Shown here: one piece after another, positions 6,736 through 15,308 of the stretch
How positions within the stretch are numbered: position 1 is the first letter of the stretch
How the letters are laid out: every line of letters begins with the position of its first letter
Origin: an uncultured Lachnospiraceae bacterium
GTDB lineage: Bacteria; Bacillota; Clostridia; Lachnospirales; Lachnospiraceae
Direction of reading: 5' to 3'
Assembly: GCA_910588825.1 (NCBI GenBank)
Contig: CAJURF010000040.1
Coordinates: 1 to 31,322 of the forward strand
Length of the DNA: 31,322 nucleotides
Notes under the pieces: generated by a model
What the model saw: only the letters and a program-made list of their open reading frames with translations
Databases searched by the model: none
What the model was told of the DNA's origin: nothing
Translations under genes and position numbers: made by a program

Positions 6736-8772
6736 TTGGAAAATATATTAGAGGAACGCTGGGGACTGGCCCTAGGCCGGATTCAGGAGATTGTCAGGGA
6801 AGCCGGGGCAGGTATGGCAGAGAAGAGTCCATGGAGGGATTATTTTGTCCGGACGGCCAGGTTCCTTCAGCTGGCGGCAGAGTCAGGAGCCGGCTGGAAG
6901 GAATTTACCTTTGAAGAAAAAAAGAGAAGGAACGCTCTGTTATATGAAGACATTCTGCCTGCATACTACAGGCATTCCTACGGAAACCCTGTATATGCAG
7001 TCCAATGTCTGGGAGATTACGGGCGTTATCTGAGCTTCTTATACAGTGAACTGAGGGGAATGATTGTGTACTGTATAGAGGGCCGTCTCTGGGATATGAC
7101 CGTATGCTGTGAATTGTTTCTGGAAGTTTACGGGGCATTTTCCAGGGAAGAACTGCCCAAGCCGAAAGAAATCAGGGATATTCTGTATTGGTATGTGAGT
7201 GATTACTGTGAGGATATGGTGGAAAGGCGCATCAAAGAACAGCTGGACCCGTCCTGTTCTTTTGCGGAGACGATTCTCATGGAAGCAGATCTGGGAACCA
7301 CAGAATACCTGTATGATTTTGGAGAATATATTACAGACAGCGAATGTCAGACAGCCCAGTTTCTGGGGAGTCTGCACCAGGAGGAGATTGACCGGATGGC
7401 CCGCACTTATACAGAAGGCTACCGGATGGGATTTATCAACGGCAATAAGGACTTATCCAAAAAGAAGACGGTGAATATCCGTTACTGTCTGGGATTTGAG
7501 AGGGTTGTCCGGGCGGCTGTCGGACAGTTTCGCCAGATGGGACTGCAGCCGGTGATCTACCGGGCTGCTGGCCATGTGGTCAATAAGAAGCAGCATCACA
7601 GAATCGGCTATTACGGCCATATACCCAATCAGCAGTTTGATTATGACCACCGGGGAGACGCAGCCCTGTTTCTGGATGAGGATTTTGTTCAGCGCAGACT
7701 GCGGGCGGCACAGACGGCCTATGAGAAACACAGGGAGCTGGCGGATGTACATGGGGGCCCTGCGGTGATGGAAATATTTGGGGAGACGCCTTTTACGCCG
7801 GAAAATCAGCCGGAGGCGCTTACTTTAAGCGAAAGCCAGCAAAAACTCCAGGTTTATATGGATAATCAGCTGTCACAGATTACCAACCGCTATATCAAAG
7901 GAGAAGAGCGCAGTTTTACCATTATTGCCTGGCCGGTGCCGGAAATTGGCCGGCAGTTTCCTGAGATTTTCCGGGAAGTGGTTCGGATTAATACCCTGGA
8001 TGCTAAAGTCTATGAGCAGATACAGCAGACGATTATCCAGGCCATGGATCAGGGGAATCAGGTGCATATTCAGGGAAAGGATACAAATCGGACGGACTTG
8101 ACTGTGGCCCTTCATCCCATTGAGGATGGAACCAGACAGACGGCTTTTGAAAATTGTGTGGCAGATGTAAATATCCCTGTGGGGGAAGTGTTCACTTCTC
8201 CCAGGCTGAAGGGCACCAATGGGGTGCTCCATGTGAGCCAGGTGTATTTGAACGGGCTTTTGTATAAAGACCTGGAGCTGGTTTTTCGAGATGGTATGGT
8301 GGTGGATTATCACTGCGGTAATTTTTCTGAGGAACAGGAAAACAGAAAATATATCAGGGAAAATGTACTTTATCATCACGAGAGCCTTCCCATGGGAGAG
8401 TTCGCCATTGGCACCAATACCACGGCATATGTGGCGGCCAGAAAATATCAGATTGAGGATAAACTTCCTATATTAATAGCGGAGAAAATGGGTCCTCACT
8501 TTGCAGTGGGGGATACCTGCTACAGCTGGTCGGAAGATGTTGTGGTGAAGAATCCAGACGGCAGAGAAGTGATTGCCAGGGACAATGAAGTCTCAAGGCT
8601 CCGCTTCCAGGATAAGGACAAGGCATATATGGGATGCCATACGGATATTACCATACCTTATGATGAGCTGGGACATATTCAGGTGATTACTCCCAAAGGG
8701 GCGGTGAAAATCCTGGAAAACGGGAGATTTGTCCTGCCTGGGACGGAAGAATTAAATGAGCCGTTATTATAA
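6736..8772 (+). CDS. Long-form M29-family metallo-aminopeptidase
   Basis: The C-terminal half (about residues 340-678) is a thermophilic-metalloprotease (M29) domain. Recognisable metal and catalytic regions are NIPVGEVFTSP, MGEFAIGTNTTAYV, EKMGPHFAVGDTCYSW and GCHTDITIPYDE, which supply Glu, Glu, His, Tyr, His and Asp for two metal ions. Known M29 enzymes such as AmpS, PepS and AmpT release N-terminal residues from peptides. The first 330 or so residues are an additional mainly helical region rich in Tyr, Glu and Arg that standard 370-410-residue M29 enzymes lack; I do not recognise it. Translation starts with TTG at 6736 after GGAAAGGCGG; the frame upstream offers no better start. The gene ends 135 bp before purE with no clear terminator between. 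Confidence 0.8.
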   Translation: MENILEERWGLALGRIQEIVREAGAGMAEKSPWRDYFVRTARFLQLAAESGAGWKEFTFEEKKRRNALLYEDILPAYYRHSYGNPVYAVQCLGDYGRYLSFLYSELRGMIVYCIEGRLWDMTVCCELFLEVYGAFSREELPKPKEIRDILYWYVSDYCEDMVERRIKEQLDPSCSFAETILMEADLGTTEYLYDFGEYITDSECQTAQFLGSLHQEEIDRMARTYTEGYRMGFINGNKDLSKKKTVNIRYCLGFERVVRAAVGQFRQMGLQPVIYRAAGHVVNKKQHHRIGYYGHIPNQQFDYDHRGDAALFLDEDFVQRRLRAAQTAYEKHRELADVHGGPAVMEIFGETPFTPENQPEALTLSESQQKLQVYMDNQLSQITNRYIKGEERSFTIIAWPVPEIGRQFPEIFREVVRINTLDAKVYEQIQQTIIQAMDQGNQVHIQGKDTNRTDLTVALHPIEDGTRQTAFENCVADVNIPVGEVFTSPRLKGTNGVLHVSQVYLNGLLYKDLELVFRDGMVVDYHCGNFSEEQENRKYIRENVLYHHESLPMGEFAIGTNTTAYVAARKYQIEDKLPILIAEKMGPHFAVGDTCYSWSEDVVVKNPDGREVIARDNEVSRLRFQDKDKAYMGCHTDITIPYDELGHIQVITPKGAVKILENGRFVLPGTEELNEPLL

Positions 8773-8850
8773 GGATAACTGGGGAAGTTCTCCAAACTCT
8801 GGCTGAGAGTGAGACACATTCTATGAAAGGGGCGTTTTCTAACTGGTTCA

Positions 8851-8880
8851 TTGACAAGAGAGATATAAACATAATAAAAT
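8851..8880 (+). promoter_or_regulatory. Promoter of the purine operon
   Basis: TTGACA (8851-8856), an 18-bp spacer and TAAAAT (8875-8880) lie just upstream of purE, giving a leader of about 20 nt. That leader is too short for a purine riboswitch, and no such aptamer is visible; control is more likely by a DNA-binding repressor. Confidence 0.6.
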
Positions 8881-8907
8881 GGTAAGAAACTGTAAGGAGG
8901 TAGAGAG

Positions 8908-9408
8908 ATGGCAAAGGTAGGAATTGTCATGGGCAGTGATTCGGACATGCCTGTGATGAGAAAAGCGGCGGAAATACTGGATAAGCTGGGGGTGGAGTAT
9001 GAGATGCGGATTATCTCAGCACACCGGGAGCCGGATGTGTTCTTTGAATACGCCAAATCGGCTGAGGAAAAGGGCTTGAAAGTGATCATTGCAGGCGCAG
9101 GCATGGCAGCCCATCTTCCCGGCATGTGTGCGGCCATATTCCCCATGCCTGTGATTGGGATTCCCATGCACACAACTTCTCTGGGGGGAAGGGATTCTCT
9201 GTACTCCATTGTACAGATGCCTTCCGGAATACCGGTGGCAACGGTGGCCATAGGAGGCGGCGCCAACGCAGGACTTCTGGCGGCAAAGATTCTGGCCGTA
9301 TCCGATGAAGAACTGCTGGGACGGCTGAAAGAGTACGCAAAAGAACTGAAAGAACAGGTGGAGGCGAAGGATGCCCGGCTGCAGCAAGTGGGGTATCAGG
9401 AGTATTAG
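8908..9408 (+). CDS. purE: N5-carboxyaminoimidazole ribonucleotide mutase
   Basis: Class I PurE, which converts N5-CAIR to 4-carboxy-AIR in de novo purine synthesis. The 166-residue length is normal. The N-terminal phosphate loop GSDSDMPVMRKA (9-20), the SAHREP motif with catalytic His39, and the AGMAAHLPGM and IGIPMHTTSLGG segments are all present. TAAGGAGG stands before the ATG. Class I PurE works with PurK, an ATP-dependent carboxylase; purK is not in this window and must be elsewhere, or a bicarbonate route is used. First gene of the four-gene purine operon; purM starts 9 bp after its stop. Confidence 0.95.
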   Translation: MAKVGIVMGSDSDMPVMRKAAEILDKLGVEYEMRIISAHREPDVFFEYAKSAEEKGLKVIIAGAGMAAHLPGMCAAIFPMPVIGIPMHTTSLGGRDSLYSIVQMPSGIPVATVAIGGGANAGLLAAKILAVSDEELLGRLKEYAKELKEQVEAKDARLQQVGYQEY

Positions 9409-9417
9409 GAGGGTGCT

Positions 9418-10443
9418 ATGGATTATAAAAAGGCAGGCGTAGATATTGAGGCGGGCTATCGGTCAGTGGAACTGATGAAAAAACATATCGGCAGGACCAT
9501 GCGCCCGGAGGTGCTTACATCAATCGGGGGATTTTCCGGAGCGTTTTCCCTGGAAAGGTTTAAAAACATGGAAAAGCCCACCATGGTCTCAGGAACAGAC
9601 GGGGTGGGGACAAAGCTGAAACTGGCGTTTCTGCTGGACAAGCATGATACAGTGGGGATTGACTGTGTGGCAATGTGTGTCAACGATATTGCCTGCGCCG
9701 GCGCACAGCCGCTTTTTTTCCTGGATTATATTGCCTGCGGCAAGAATTTCCCTGAGAAAATTGCAGAGATTGTAAGCGGTGTATCAGAAGGATGTGTACA
9801 GGCAGGGGCTGCCTTAATCGGCGGAGAGACGGCAGAGATGCCGGGATTCTATCCGGAGGACGAGTATGATCTGGCCGGCTTTGCCGTGGGGATTGTAGAT
9901 GAAAAAGATCTGATCACCGGCAGAGATATCAAGCCGGGGGATGTGCTGGTGGGTATGGCCTCCTCTGGTGTACACAGCAATGGTTTCTCCCTGGTGCGCA
10001 AAGTCTTTGATATGACCAGGGAGTCTCTGGAGACAAGATATGAAGAGCTGGGGTGTACTCTGGGCGAAGCGCTGTTAGCTCCTACAAAGATTTATGTAAA
10101 AGCCCTGTCTGCCATCCGTGAGGCGGGAGTTTCTATCCACGGATGCTGCCATATCACCGGAGGAGGATTCTACGAGAATATTCCCCGTATGTTGAGTGAA
10201 GGCGTCCACGCCCGGATTGAAAAAGAAAGTTATCCGGTTCCGCCAGTGTTTGGCCTGCTGGCTGAAAAAGGCAGTATTGATGAACAGGTGATGTATAATA
10301 CTTATAATATGGGAATCGGCATGATCGCCGCCGTGGATGCGGCGGATGCGGACCGGACAGTAGAGGCTTTAAAAGAGGCGGGAGAGACGCCTTACGTGGT
10401 GGGAACCATTGTTTCCGGCGAAAAAGGAGTGACGTTATGTTAA
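9418..10443 (+). CDS. purM: Phosphoribosylformylglycinamidine cyclo-ligase (AIR synthetase)
   Basis: Closes the imidazole ring: FGAM plus ATP gives AIR. 341 residues, full length. The family's start YKKAGVDIEAG, the IGGFSGAF loop, the SGTDGVGTKLKLA motif that binds ATP phosphates, DCVAMCVNDI, GGETAEMPGFY and HITGGGFYENIPRML are all present in order. GAGGGTG lies 5 bp before the ATG. Its end overlaps the start of purN by 7 bp, so the two are translationally coupled. Product feeds PurK/PurE. Confidence 0.96.
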   Translation: MDYKKAGVDIEAGYRSVELMKKHIGRTMRPEVLTSIGGFSGAFSLERFKNMEKPTMVSGTDGVGTKLKLAFLLDKHDTVGIDCVAMCVNDIACAGAQPLFFLDYIACGKNFPEKIAEIVSGVSEGCVQAGAALIGGETAEMPGFYPEDEYDLAGFAVGIVDEKDLITGRDIKPGDVLVGMASSGVHSNGFSLVRKVFDMTRESLETRYEELGCTLGEALLAPTKIYVKALSAIREAGVSIHGCCHITGGGFYENIPRMLSEGVHARIEKESYPVPPVFGLLAEKGSIDEQVMYNTYNMGIGMIAAVDAADADRTVEALKEAGETPYVVGTIVSGEKGVTLC

Positions 10444-11063
10444 AGACTGCAGTTTTGGTCTCTGGGGGCGGCACCAATCTGCAGGCAATCCTGGATGCCA
10501 TGGATGAGGGCAGGATTACCAACACATCAGTGGAAGTGGTCATCAGCAACAATCCCGGGGCCTATGCCCTGAAGAGGGCTGAGAAACACAACATCCCGGC
10601 ACTCTGCCTTTCACCAAAGTCTTATGACAGCCGGGAACAGTATTATCAGGCATTGCTGGAGACGCTGCAGTCCTATGAAACCCAGCTGATCGTGCTGGCA
10701 GGGTGCATGGTGGTCATGCCCAAGGCAGTTGTGGAGGCTTATCCAAACCGGATTATCAATGTGCATCCTGCGTTGATTCCGTCTTTTTGCGGGACAGGGT
10801 GTTATGGACTGCATGTCCATGAGAAAGCCCTGGAGCGGGGCGTGAAGGTGACAGGAGCCACGGTGCATTTCGTGGATGAGGGGACGGATACCGGCCCCAT
10901 TATATTACAGAAAGCAGTGGAGATTCTGCCAAAAGATACTCCCGAAACTCTCCAGCGCAGGGTGATGGAGCAGGCGGAATGGCAGATTCTGCCCCAGGCC
11001 ATTGATCTGATAGCCAATGGAAAAATAGTTGTGGAACAAAAAACAGCACGGATAAAGGAGTAG
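10437..11063 (+). CDS. purN: Phosphoribosylglycinamide formyltransferase (GART)
   Basis: Transfers a formyl group from 10-formyl-tetrahydrofolate to GAR. 208 residues. The N-terminus VLVSGGGTNLQAILDA is the GAR-binding start. NVHPALIPSFCGTGCYG contains the catalytic Asn-x-His, with the conserved Asp in HFVDEGTDTGPIILQ. The usual S-x-L-P-x-F-x-G segment has become IPSFCG followed by TGCYG; the extra Cys residues are slightly unusual but seen in clostridial enzymes. The ATG overlaps the purM stop (ATGTTAA). Confidence 0.95.
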   Translation: MLKTAVLVSGGGTNLQAILDAMDEGRITNTSVEVVISNNPGAYALKRAEKHNIPALCLSPKSYDSREQYYQALLETLQSYETQLIVLAGCMVVMPKAVVEAYPNRIINVHPALIPSFCGTGCYGLHVHEKALERGVKVTGATVHFVDEGTDTGPIILQKAVEILPKDTPETLQRRVMEQAEWQILPQAIDLIANGKIVVEQKTARIKE

Positions 11064-11070
11064 AGGGATA

Positions 11071-12342
11071 ATGAAGATACTGATAGTAGGCGGCGGGGGA
11101 CGGGAACACGCAGTTGCATGGAGTGTGTCAAGAAGCCCGAAAGTGACGAAGATCTATTGTGCTCCGGGAAATGCCGGAATCGGGGAATATGCCGAATGTG
11201 TCAATATCGGTGCCATGGAGTTTGAGAAACTGGCGGATTTTGCCCAGGAACAGGCCATTGACCTGACCATCATTGGCATGGACGACCCCCTGGCCGGCGG
11301 CATTGTGGATGTGTTTGAACAGCGGGGGCTTGCGGTGTTCGGTCCAAGGAAAAATGCAGCTATTATAGAAGGTTCCAAGGCATTTTCCAAAGACCTTATG
11401 AAAAAATATAACATTCCCACAGCGGCTTATGAGAATTTTGACGATCCGGCGAAAGCCATCGCCTATCTGGAGCAGGCCAAATTCCCCATTGTGCTGAAGG
11501 CTGACGGTCTGGCCCTTGGAAAGGGCGTGCTCATCTGCCAGAATATGGAGGAAGCCAGGGACGGGGTACGGACTATCATGGAAGACAAGAAGTTCGGAAG
11601 TGCCGGAAACACCATGGTTATCGAAGAATTCATGACAGGACGGGAAGTGTCAGTACTGGCCTTTGTGGATGGGAAGACGGTGAAAACCATGACATCCGCT
11701 CAGGATCACAAGCGGGCCAAGGACGGGGATCAGGGTTTGAATACAGGCGGCATGGGCACCTTCTCCCCCAGTCCTTTCTATACGCCGGAAATTGATGATT
11801 TCTGTCAGAAGCAGATTTTCCAGCCTACTGTGGATGCCATGGCGAAGGAGGGCAGACCTTTTATCGGAATCCTGTTCTTTGGCCTGATGCTCACCCAGGA
11901 CGGCCCGAAAGTTCTGGAGTACAATGCCCGGTTCGGTGACCCGGAGGCACAGGTTGTGCTGCCCAGGATGAAAAACGATATTATAGAAGTGGTGGAGGCA
12001 TGTCTGGAAGGACGGCTGGCGGACATTGACCTGGAATTTGAGGACAATGCAGCTGTGTGCGTGGTTCTGGCATCCGATGGGTATCCGCTGGCTTATGAAA
12101 AAGGCATCCCCATCTACGGATTTGAAAAATTCAAGGACCGGGACGGATATTATTGTTTCCACGCCGGAACGAAACTGGATGGTGATACGGTGGTCACCAA
12201 CGGAGGACGGGTGCTGGGGATTACCGCTAAGGGAAGCAATTTGAAAGAAGCAAGGAAAAATGCTTATGAAGCAGTAAAATGGATTGATTTTTCAAATAAA
12301 TATATGAGAAATGACATTGGAAAAGCGATTGATGAAGCGTAA
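11071..12342 (+). CDS. purD: Phosphoribosylamine-glycine ligase (GAR synthetase)
   Basis: An ATP-grasp enzyme joining phosphoribosylamine and glycine. The 423-residue length is typical. Seen are the N-terminal VGGGGREHA, the ATP-grasp lid FPIVLKADGLALGKGV and EEFMTGREVSVLAF, the TGGMGTFSPSP loop, and the metal-binding LEYNARFGDPEAQ. It precedes a glycosyltransferase gene by only 14 bp with no terminator, so transcription probably continues. The remaining purine genes (purF, purL, purC, purB, purH, purK) are not in the window. Confidence 0.96.
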   Translation: MKILIVGGGGREHAVAWSVSRSPKVTKIYCAPGNAGIGEYAECVNIGAMEFEKLADFAQEQAIDLTIIGMDDPLAGGIVDVFEQRGLAVFGPRKNAAIIEGSKAFSKDLMKKYNIPTAAYENFDDPAKAIAYLEQAKFPIVLKADGLALGKGVLICQNMEEARDGVRTIMEDKKFGSAGNTMVIEEFMTGREVSVLAFVDGKTVKTMTSAQDHKRAKDGDQGLNTGGMGTFSPSPFYTPEIDDFCQKQIFQPTVDAMAKEGRPFIGILFFGLMLTQDGPKVLEYNARFGDPEAQVVLPRMKNDIIEVVEACLEGRLADIDLEFEDNAAVCVVLASDGYPLAYEKGIPIYGFEKFKDRDGYYCFHAGTKLDGDTVVTNGGRVLGITAKGSNLKEARKNAYEAVKWIDFSNKYMRNDIGKAIDEA

Positions 12343-12356
12343 TTGAGGATAGATCC

Positions 12357-14177
12357 ATGAGTCATATTGAGTGGGGGAGGCTTTTTCGGAAGCTTTCCCC
12401 TTATACCATACAAAAGGGCATCCGTTATCTGAAGCACTACGGGCTGAAGGAATTCTGGGTGCGCTTGGGAGAACGGTTTGAGCCGGAGGAAGTCCCCTAC
12501 GGGCCTTGGTACGAAAAGTACCGCCCGTCAAAAGAAGAACTGGCCCGCCAGAAGAAGAAACGGTGGAAAATAAAGCCGAAAATCAGCGTTGCGGTGCCTG
12601 TCTACCGGACACCGGAGACATTTCTTCGGGAAATGATTGAGTCCCTTCTTGAACAGACCTACGACAACTGGGAACTGTGCATGGCAAACGCCAGTCCGGA
12701 AGATGAGACAGTGAGCCGGGTGCTGGCAGAGTACGGGGACAAGGACAGCCGGGTCCGCTGGAAGAATCTCACTGAAAATGCTGGGATAGCAGAAAACACC
12801 AACCAGGCACTGGCCATGGCTCAGGGAGACTATCTGGGGCTTTTAGACCACGACGATGTGCTGGCCCCTAATGCCCTGTATGAAATAGTACGGGCCCTGG
12901 AGTCAGACCCGGAGATTGACTGTATATACACAGATGAGGACAAAGTAACCACAGACTTGTCCGAACACTTCCAGCCCCACCTGAAGCCGGACTTTAACCT
13001 GGATTTGCTGCGCTCCAACAACTACATCACCCACTTTTTCCTGGTGAAGAAAACGGTGATGGCCCTGGCAGGGGGATTTCGGAAGGAATTTGATGGGGCA
13101 CAGGATTACGACTTCATCCTGCGCTGCACCGAATGCGCAGAGAAAGTCCATCATATACCGGAGATTCTCTACCACTGGCGCACCCACAAATCTTCCACAG
13201 CAGACAATCCGGCCAGTAAAATGTACGCCTATGAGGCGGGCAGAAGGGCCATAGAAGAGCACTTAAGGCGTACAGACACGCCGGGCCGGGTCTCCCACAC
13301 CAAAGATTATGGGTTCTACCGGGTGGACTATCCTGTGAGAGAGGAGGCAAAAATCTCCATCATCATCCCCAACAAAGATGAAAAAGACACCCTGAAAACG
13401 TGCCTGCGCTCCATAAAAGAGAAATCCACCTACAAAAACTACGAAATCCTTATCATAGAAAACAACAGTACCTCAGAAGAAATTTTCCAATACTATGAGG
13501 AGCTGAAAAAAGAAGACAATATACAGGTGGCCGTCTGGGAAGGAGCTTTCAACTATTCTGCCATCAACAACTACGGCGCATCCCTGGCCGCAGGAGGCTA
13601 CCTGCTGTTTCTCAACAACGATGTAGAGGTAATCACCCCCGGCTGGCTGGAAGAAATGCTGGGAAACTGCCAGCGTCCGGAGGCCGGAGCCGTGGGAGCC
13701 AAGCTCTATTACCCTGACAACACCATCCAGCACGCAGGCTGTATCCTGGGAATCGGGGGAATCGCGGGAAACATGTTCACAGGCATGCCCAGAAACCGCA
13801 CAGGCTATCTGCATAAAGCATCCATCCAGCAGGATTTAAGCGTAGTAACCGCAGCCTGCATGATGGTAAAGGCAGAAGTCTTTTACCAGGCCGGAGGCTT
13901 CACAGAGGAACTAGCCGTAGCCTTCAACGACGTAGACCTGTGCCTGAAAATAAGACAGCAGAACTATCTGGTGGTATACAACCCGTACGTGGAACTATAC
14001 CACTACGAATCCAAAACCAGAGGGGCAGAGGACAGCGAAGAAAAGGTCCGCCGCTTCCAGAGAGAAATCGAATACATGCGCAGCCACTGGATAGACATTC
14101 TGAAAAAAGGCGACCCTTATTATAATAAAAATCTCTCCCTCACAAAGTGGAATTACTCGCTCAAACCGTTGGAATAA
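12357..14177 (+). CDS. Tandem GT2 glycosyltransferase (two catalytic domains)
   Basis: A 606-residue cytoplasmic protein. After a basic N-terminal region (1-73) come two GT-A fold family 2 domains. The first (about 76-300) has ISVAVPVYRTPETF and the metal site DHDD at 164-167, then HWRTHKSST. The second (about 332-560) has ISIIIPNKDEKDTL, IIENNS and NNDVE at 420-424, then FNDVDLCLKI. Such two-headed enzymes assemble rhamnose- or O-antigen-like repeats from nucleotide sugars. It begins 14 bp after purD with TTGAGGA as a weak ribosome site, and is the first gene of the glycopolymer block. Codon use differs from its neighbours: Asn, Tyr and Thr are mostly AAC, TAC and ACC, strongest from about 13350 on. 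Sugar specificity cannot be read from sequence. Confidence 0.85.
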   Translation: MSHIEWGRLFRKLSPYTIQKGIRYLKHYGLKEFWVRLGERFEPEEVPYGPWYEKYRPSKEELARQKKKRWKIKPKISVAVPVYRTPETFLREMIESLLEQTYDNWELCMANASPEDETVSRVLAEYGDKDSRVRWKNLTENAGIAENTNQALAMAQGDYLGLLDHDDVLAPNALYEIVRALESDPEIDCIYTDEDKVTTDLSEHFQPHLKPDFNLDLLRSNNYITHFFLVKKTVMALAGGFRKEFDGAQDYDFILRCTECAEKVHHIPEILYHWRTHKSSTADNPASKMYAYEAGRRAIEEHLRRTDTPGRVSHTKDYGFYRVDYPVREEAKISIIIPNKDEKDTLKTCLRSIKEKSTYKNYEILIIENNSTSEEIFQYYEELKKEDNIQVAVWEGAFNYSAINNYGASLAAGGYLLFLNNDVEVITPGWLEEMLGNCQRPEAGAVGAKLYYPDNTIQHAGCILGIGGIAGNMFTGMPRNRTGYLHKASIQQDLSVVTAACMMVKAEVFYQAGGFTEELAVAFNDVDLCLKIRQQNYLVVYNPYVELYHYESKTRGAEDSEEKVRRFQREIEYMRSHWIDILKKGDPYYNKNLSLTKWNYSLKPLE

Positions 14178-14192
14178 CGCCGCCGGCGGCGT
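14177..14192. repeat. 16-bp perfect G+C palindrome between two glycosyltransferase genes
   Basis: ACGCCGCCGGCGGCGT is a perfect palindrome starting in the last base of the upstream stop codon and 27 bp before the next ATG. It is followed by CTGTATAATCATATAG, not a T run. As RNA it could form a short very stable hairpin between the two reading frames; as DNA it could bind a dimeric protein. Confidence 0.55.
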
Positions 14193-14218
14193 CTGTATAA
14201 TCATATAGAGAGGCACCC

Positions 14219-15175
14219 ATGAAAAAAGTTACAATCATCATCCCTAATTACAACGGAATCACCTACCTCCCAGTCTGCCTGGACGCCCTGCGCCGCCAGG
14301 ACTGCCAGGAATTTGAGACAATCGTGGTGGACAATGCCTCCGCAGACGGAAGCCAGGCACTGCTGGCCAGGGATTACCCGGAAGTGAGAGTCATCTCCCT
14401 GTCTGAGAACCAGGGTTTCTGCGGAGCAGTCAATGCCGGAATTGCCGCGTCCGCCACGCCGTTTGTCATTTTGCTGAACAATGATACAGAGGCGGCCCCC
14501 GGATTTGTACAGGGACTCCTGTCGTGTATTCAAAAAGACAGCAGGCGGTTTTCCTGCAGCGCGAAAATGATTCAGTTTTACCACAGGGAGCAGATTGACG
14601 ATGCCGGGAATTATTACAGTGCGCTGGGGTGGGCCTATGCCAGGGGAAAAGGACGCCCTCAGGAAGATTATACCAGGGAAACGCGGATTTTTGCATCCTG
14701 CGCAGGTGCCGCCATCTATAGAAAAGATGTGATGGAGGAGATCGGATTCTTTGACGAGACACATTTTGCGTACCTGGAGGATTTAGATTTGGGATACCGG
14801 GCCAGAATCCACGGATATGTGAATGTATTTGCTCCAGAAGCAGTGGTGTATCATGTGGGGAGCGGAACCACCGGTTCCCGGTACAATCCATTTAAAGTCA
14901 GTTATTCGGCCAGAAATAATATATATTTAATTTATAAGAACATGCCTTTTGGGCAGCTCCTTTTGAACCTTCCTTTTTTGGCGGCAGGCTTTCTGATAAA
15001 ATTTCTTTTCTTTGTAAAAAAGGGGTTTGGAAAGGAATATGCAGCGGGAATCCACCAGGGATTTGGAATCTGCAAAAAAGACAAAAAAGTTAGATTTTGT
15101 TTTGAAAATTTTCGAAATTATTTCGATATACAGTTAGAATTATGGGTTAATATTTTGAGAAATCTGAAAAAATAG
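14219..15175 (+). CDS. WbbL-like GT2 glycosyltransferase (probable rhamnosyltransferase)
   Basis: A 318-residue protein with one GT-A domain: VTIIIPNYNG (4-13), the VVDNASADGS nucleotide-sugar region (36-45), the metal motif NND at 87-89 in ILLNNDTEAAPG, and YLEDLDLGYRARI with the likely catalytic acidic residues. The C-terminus has a hydrophobic stretch (LLLNLPFLAAGFLIKFLFF) that should attach it to the membrane face. The pattern is that of WbbL/RfbF-type enzymes that add rhamnose to lipid-linked glycans. GAGAGGCACCC lies before the ATG. It follows the tandem glycosyltransferase by 41 bp. A third of the gene keeps the C-ending codon bias of its upstream neighbour, then the usage reverts. Confidence 0.85.
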   Translation: MKKVTIIIPNYNGITYLPVCLDALRRQDCQEFETIVVDNASADGSQALLARDYPEVRVISLSENQGFCGAVNAGIAASATPFVILLNNDTEAAPGFVQGLLSCIQKDSRRFSCSAKMIQFYHREQIDDAGNYYSALGWAYARGKGRPQEDYTRETRIFASCAGAAIYRKDVMEEIGFFDETHFAYLEDLDLGYRARIHGYVNVFAPEAVVYHVGSGTTGSRYNPFKVSYSARNNIYLIYKNMPFGQLLLNLPFLAAGFLIKFLFFVKKGFGKEYAAGIHQGFGICKKDKKVRFCFENFRNYFDIQLELWVNILRNLKK

Positions 15176-15308
15176 GGAAGAATTTCCAAAATTTTTATGA
15201 TAAAAGAGGAATATTTTATTGCCTTTTCGGGGCAACTACTATATAGTAATATTTGATATTGGTTTACGTGAAAGATGAATTGATGGGATATGTAGAGGTG
15301 AGGAAACT

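Noticed and set aside
8773..8850. CTGAGAG-like stretch ahead of purE suggesting a TPP or purine riboswitch
   Set aside because: Only one short motif is present, it precedes the promoter, and the other conserved parts of either aptamer are absent.
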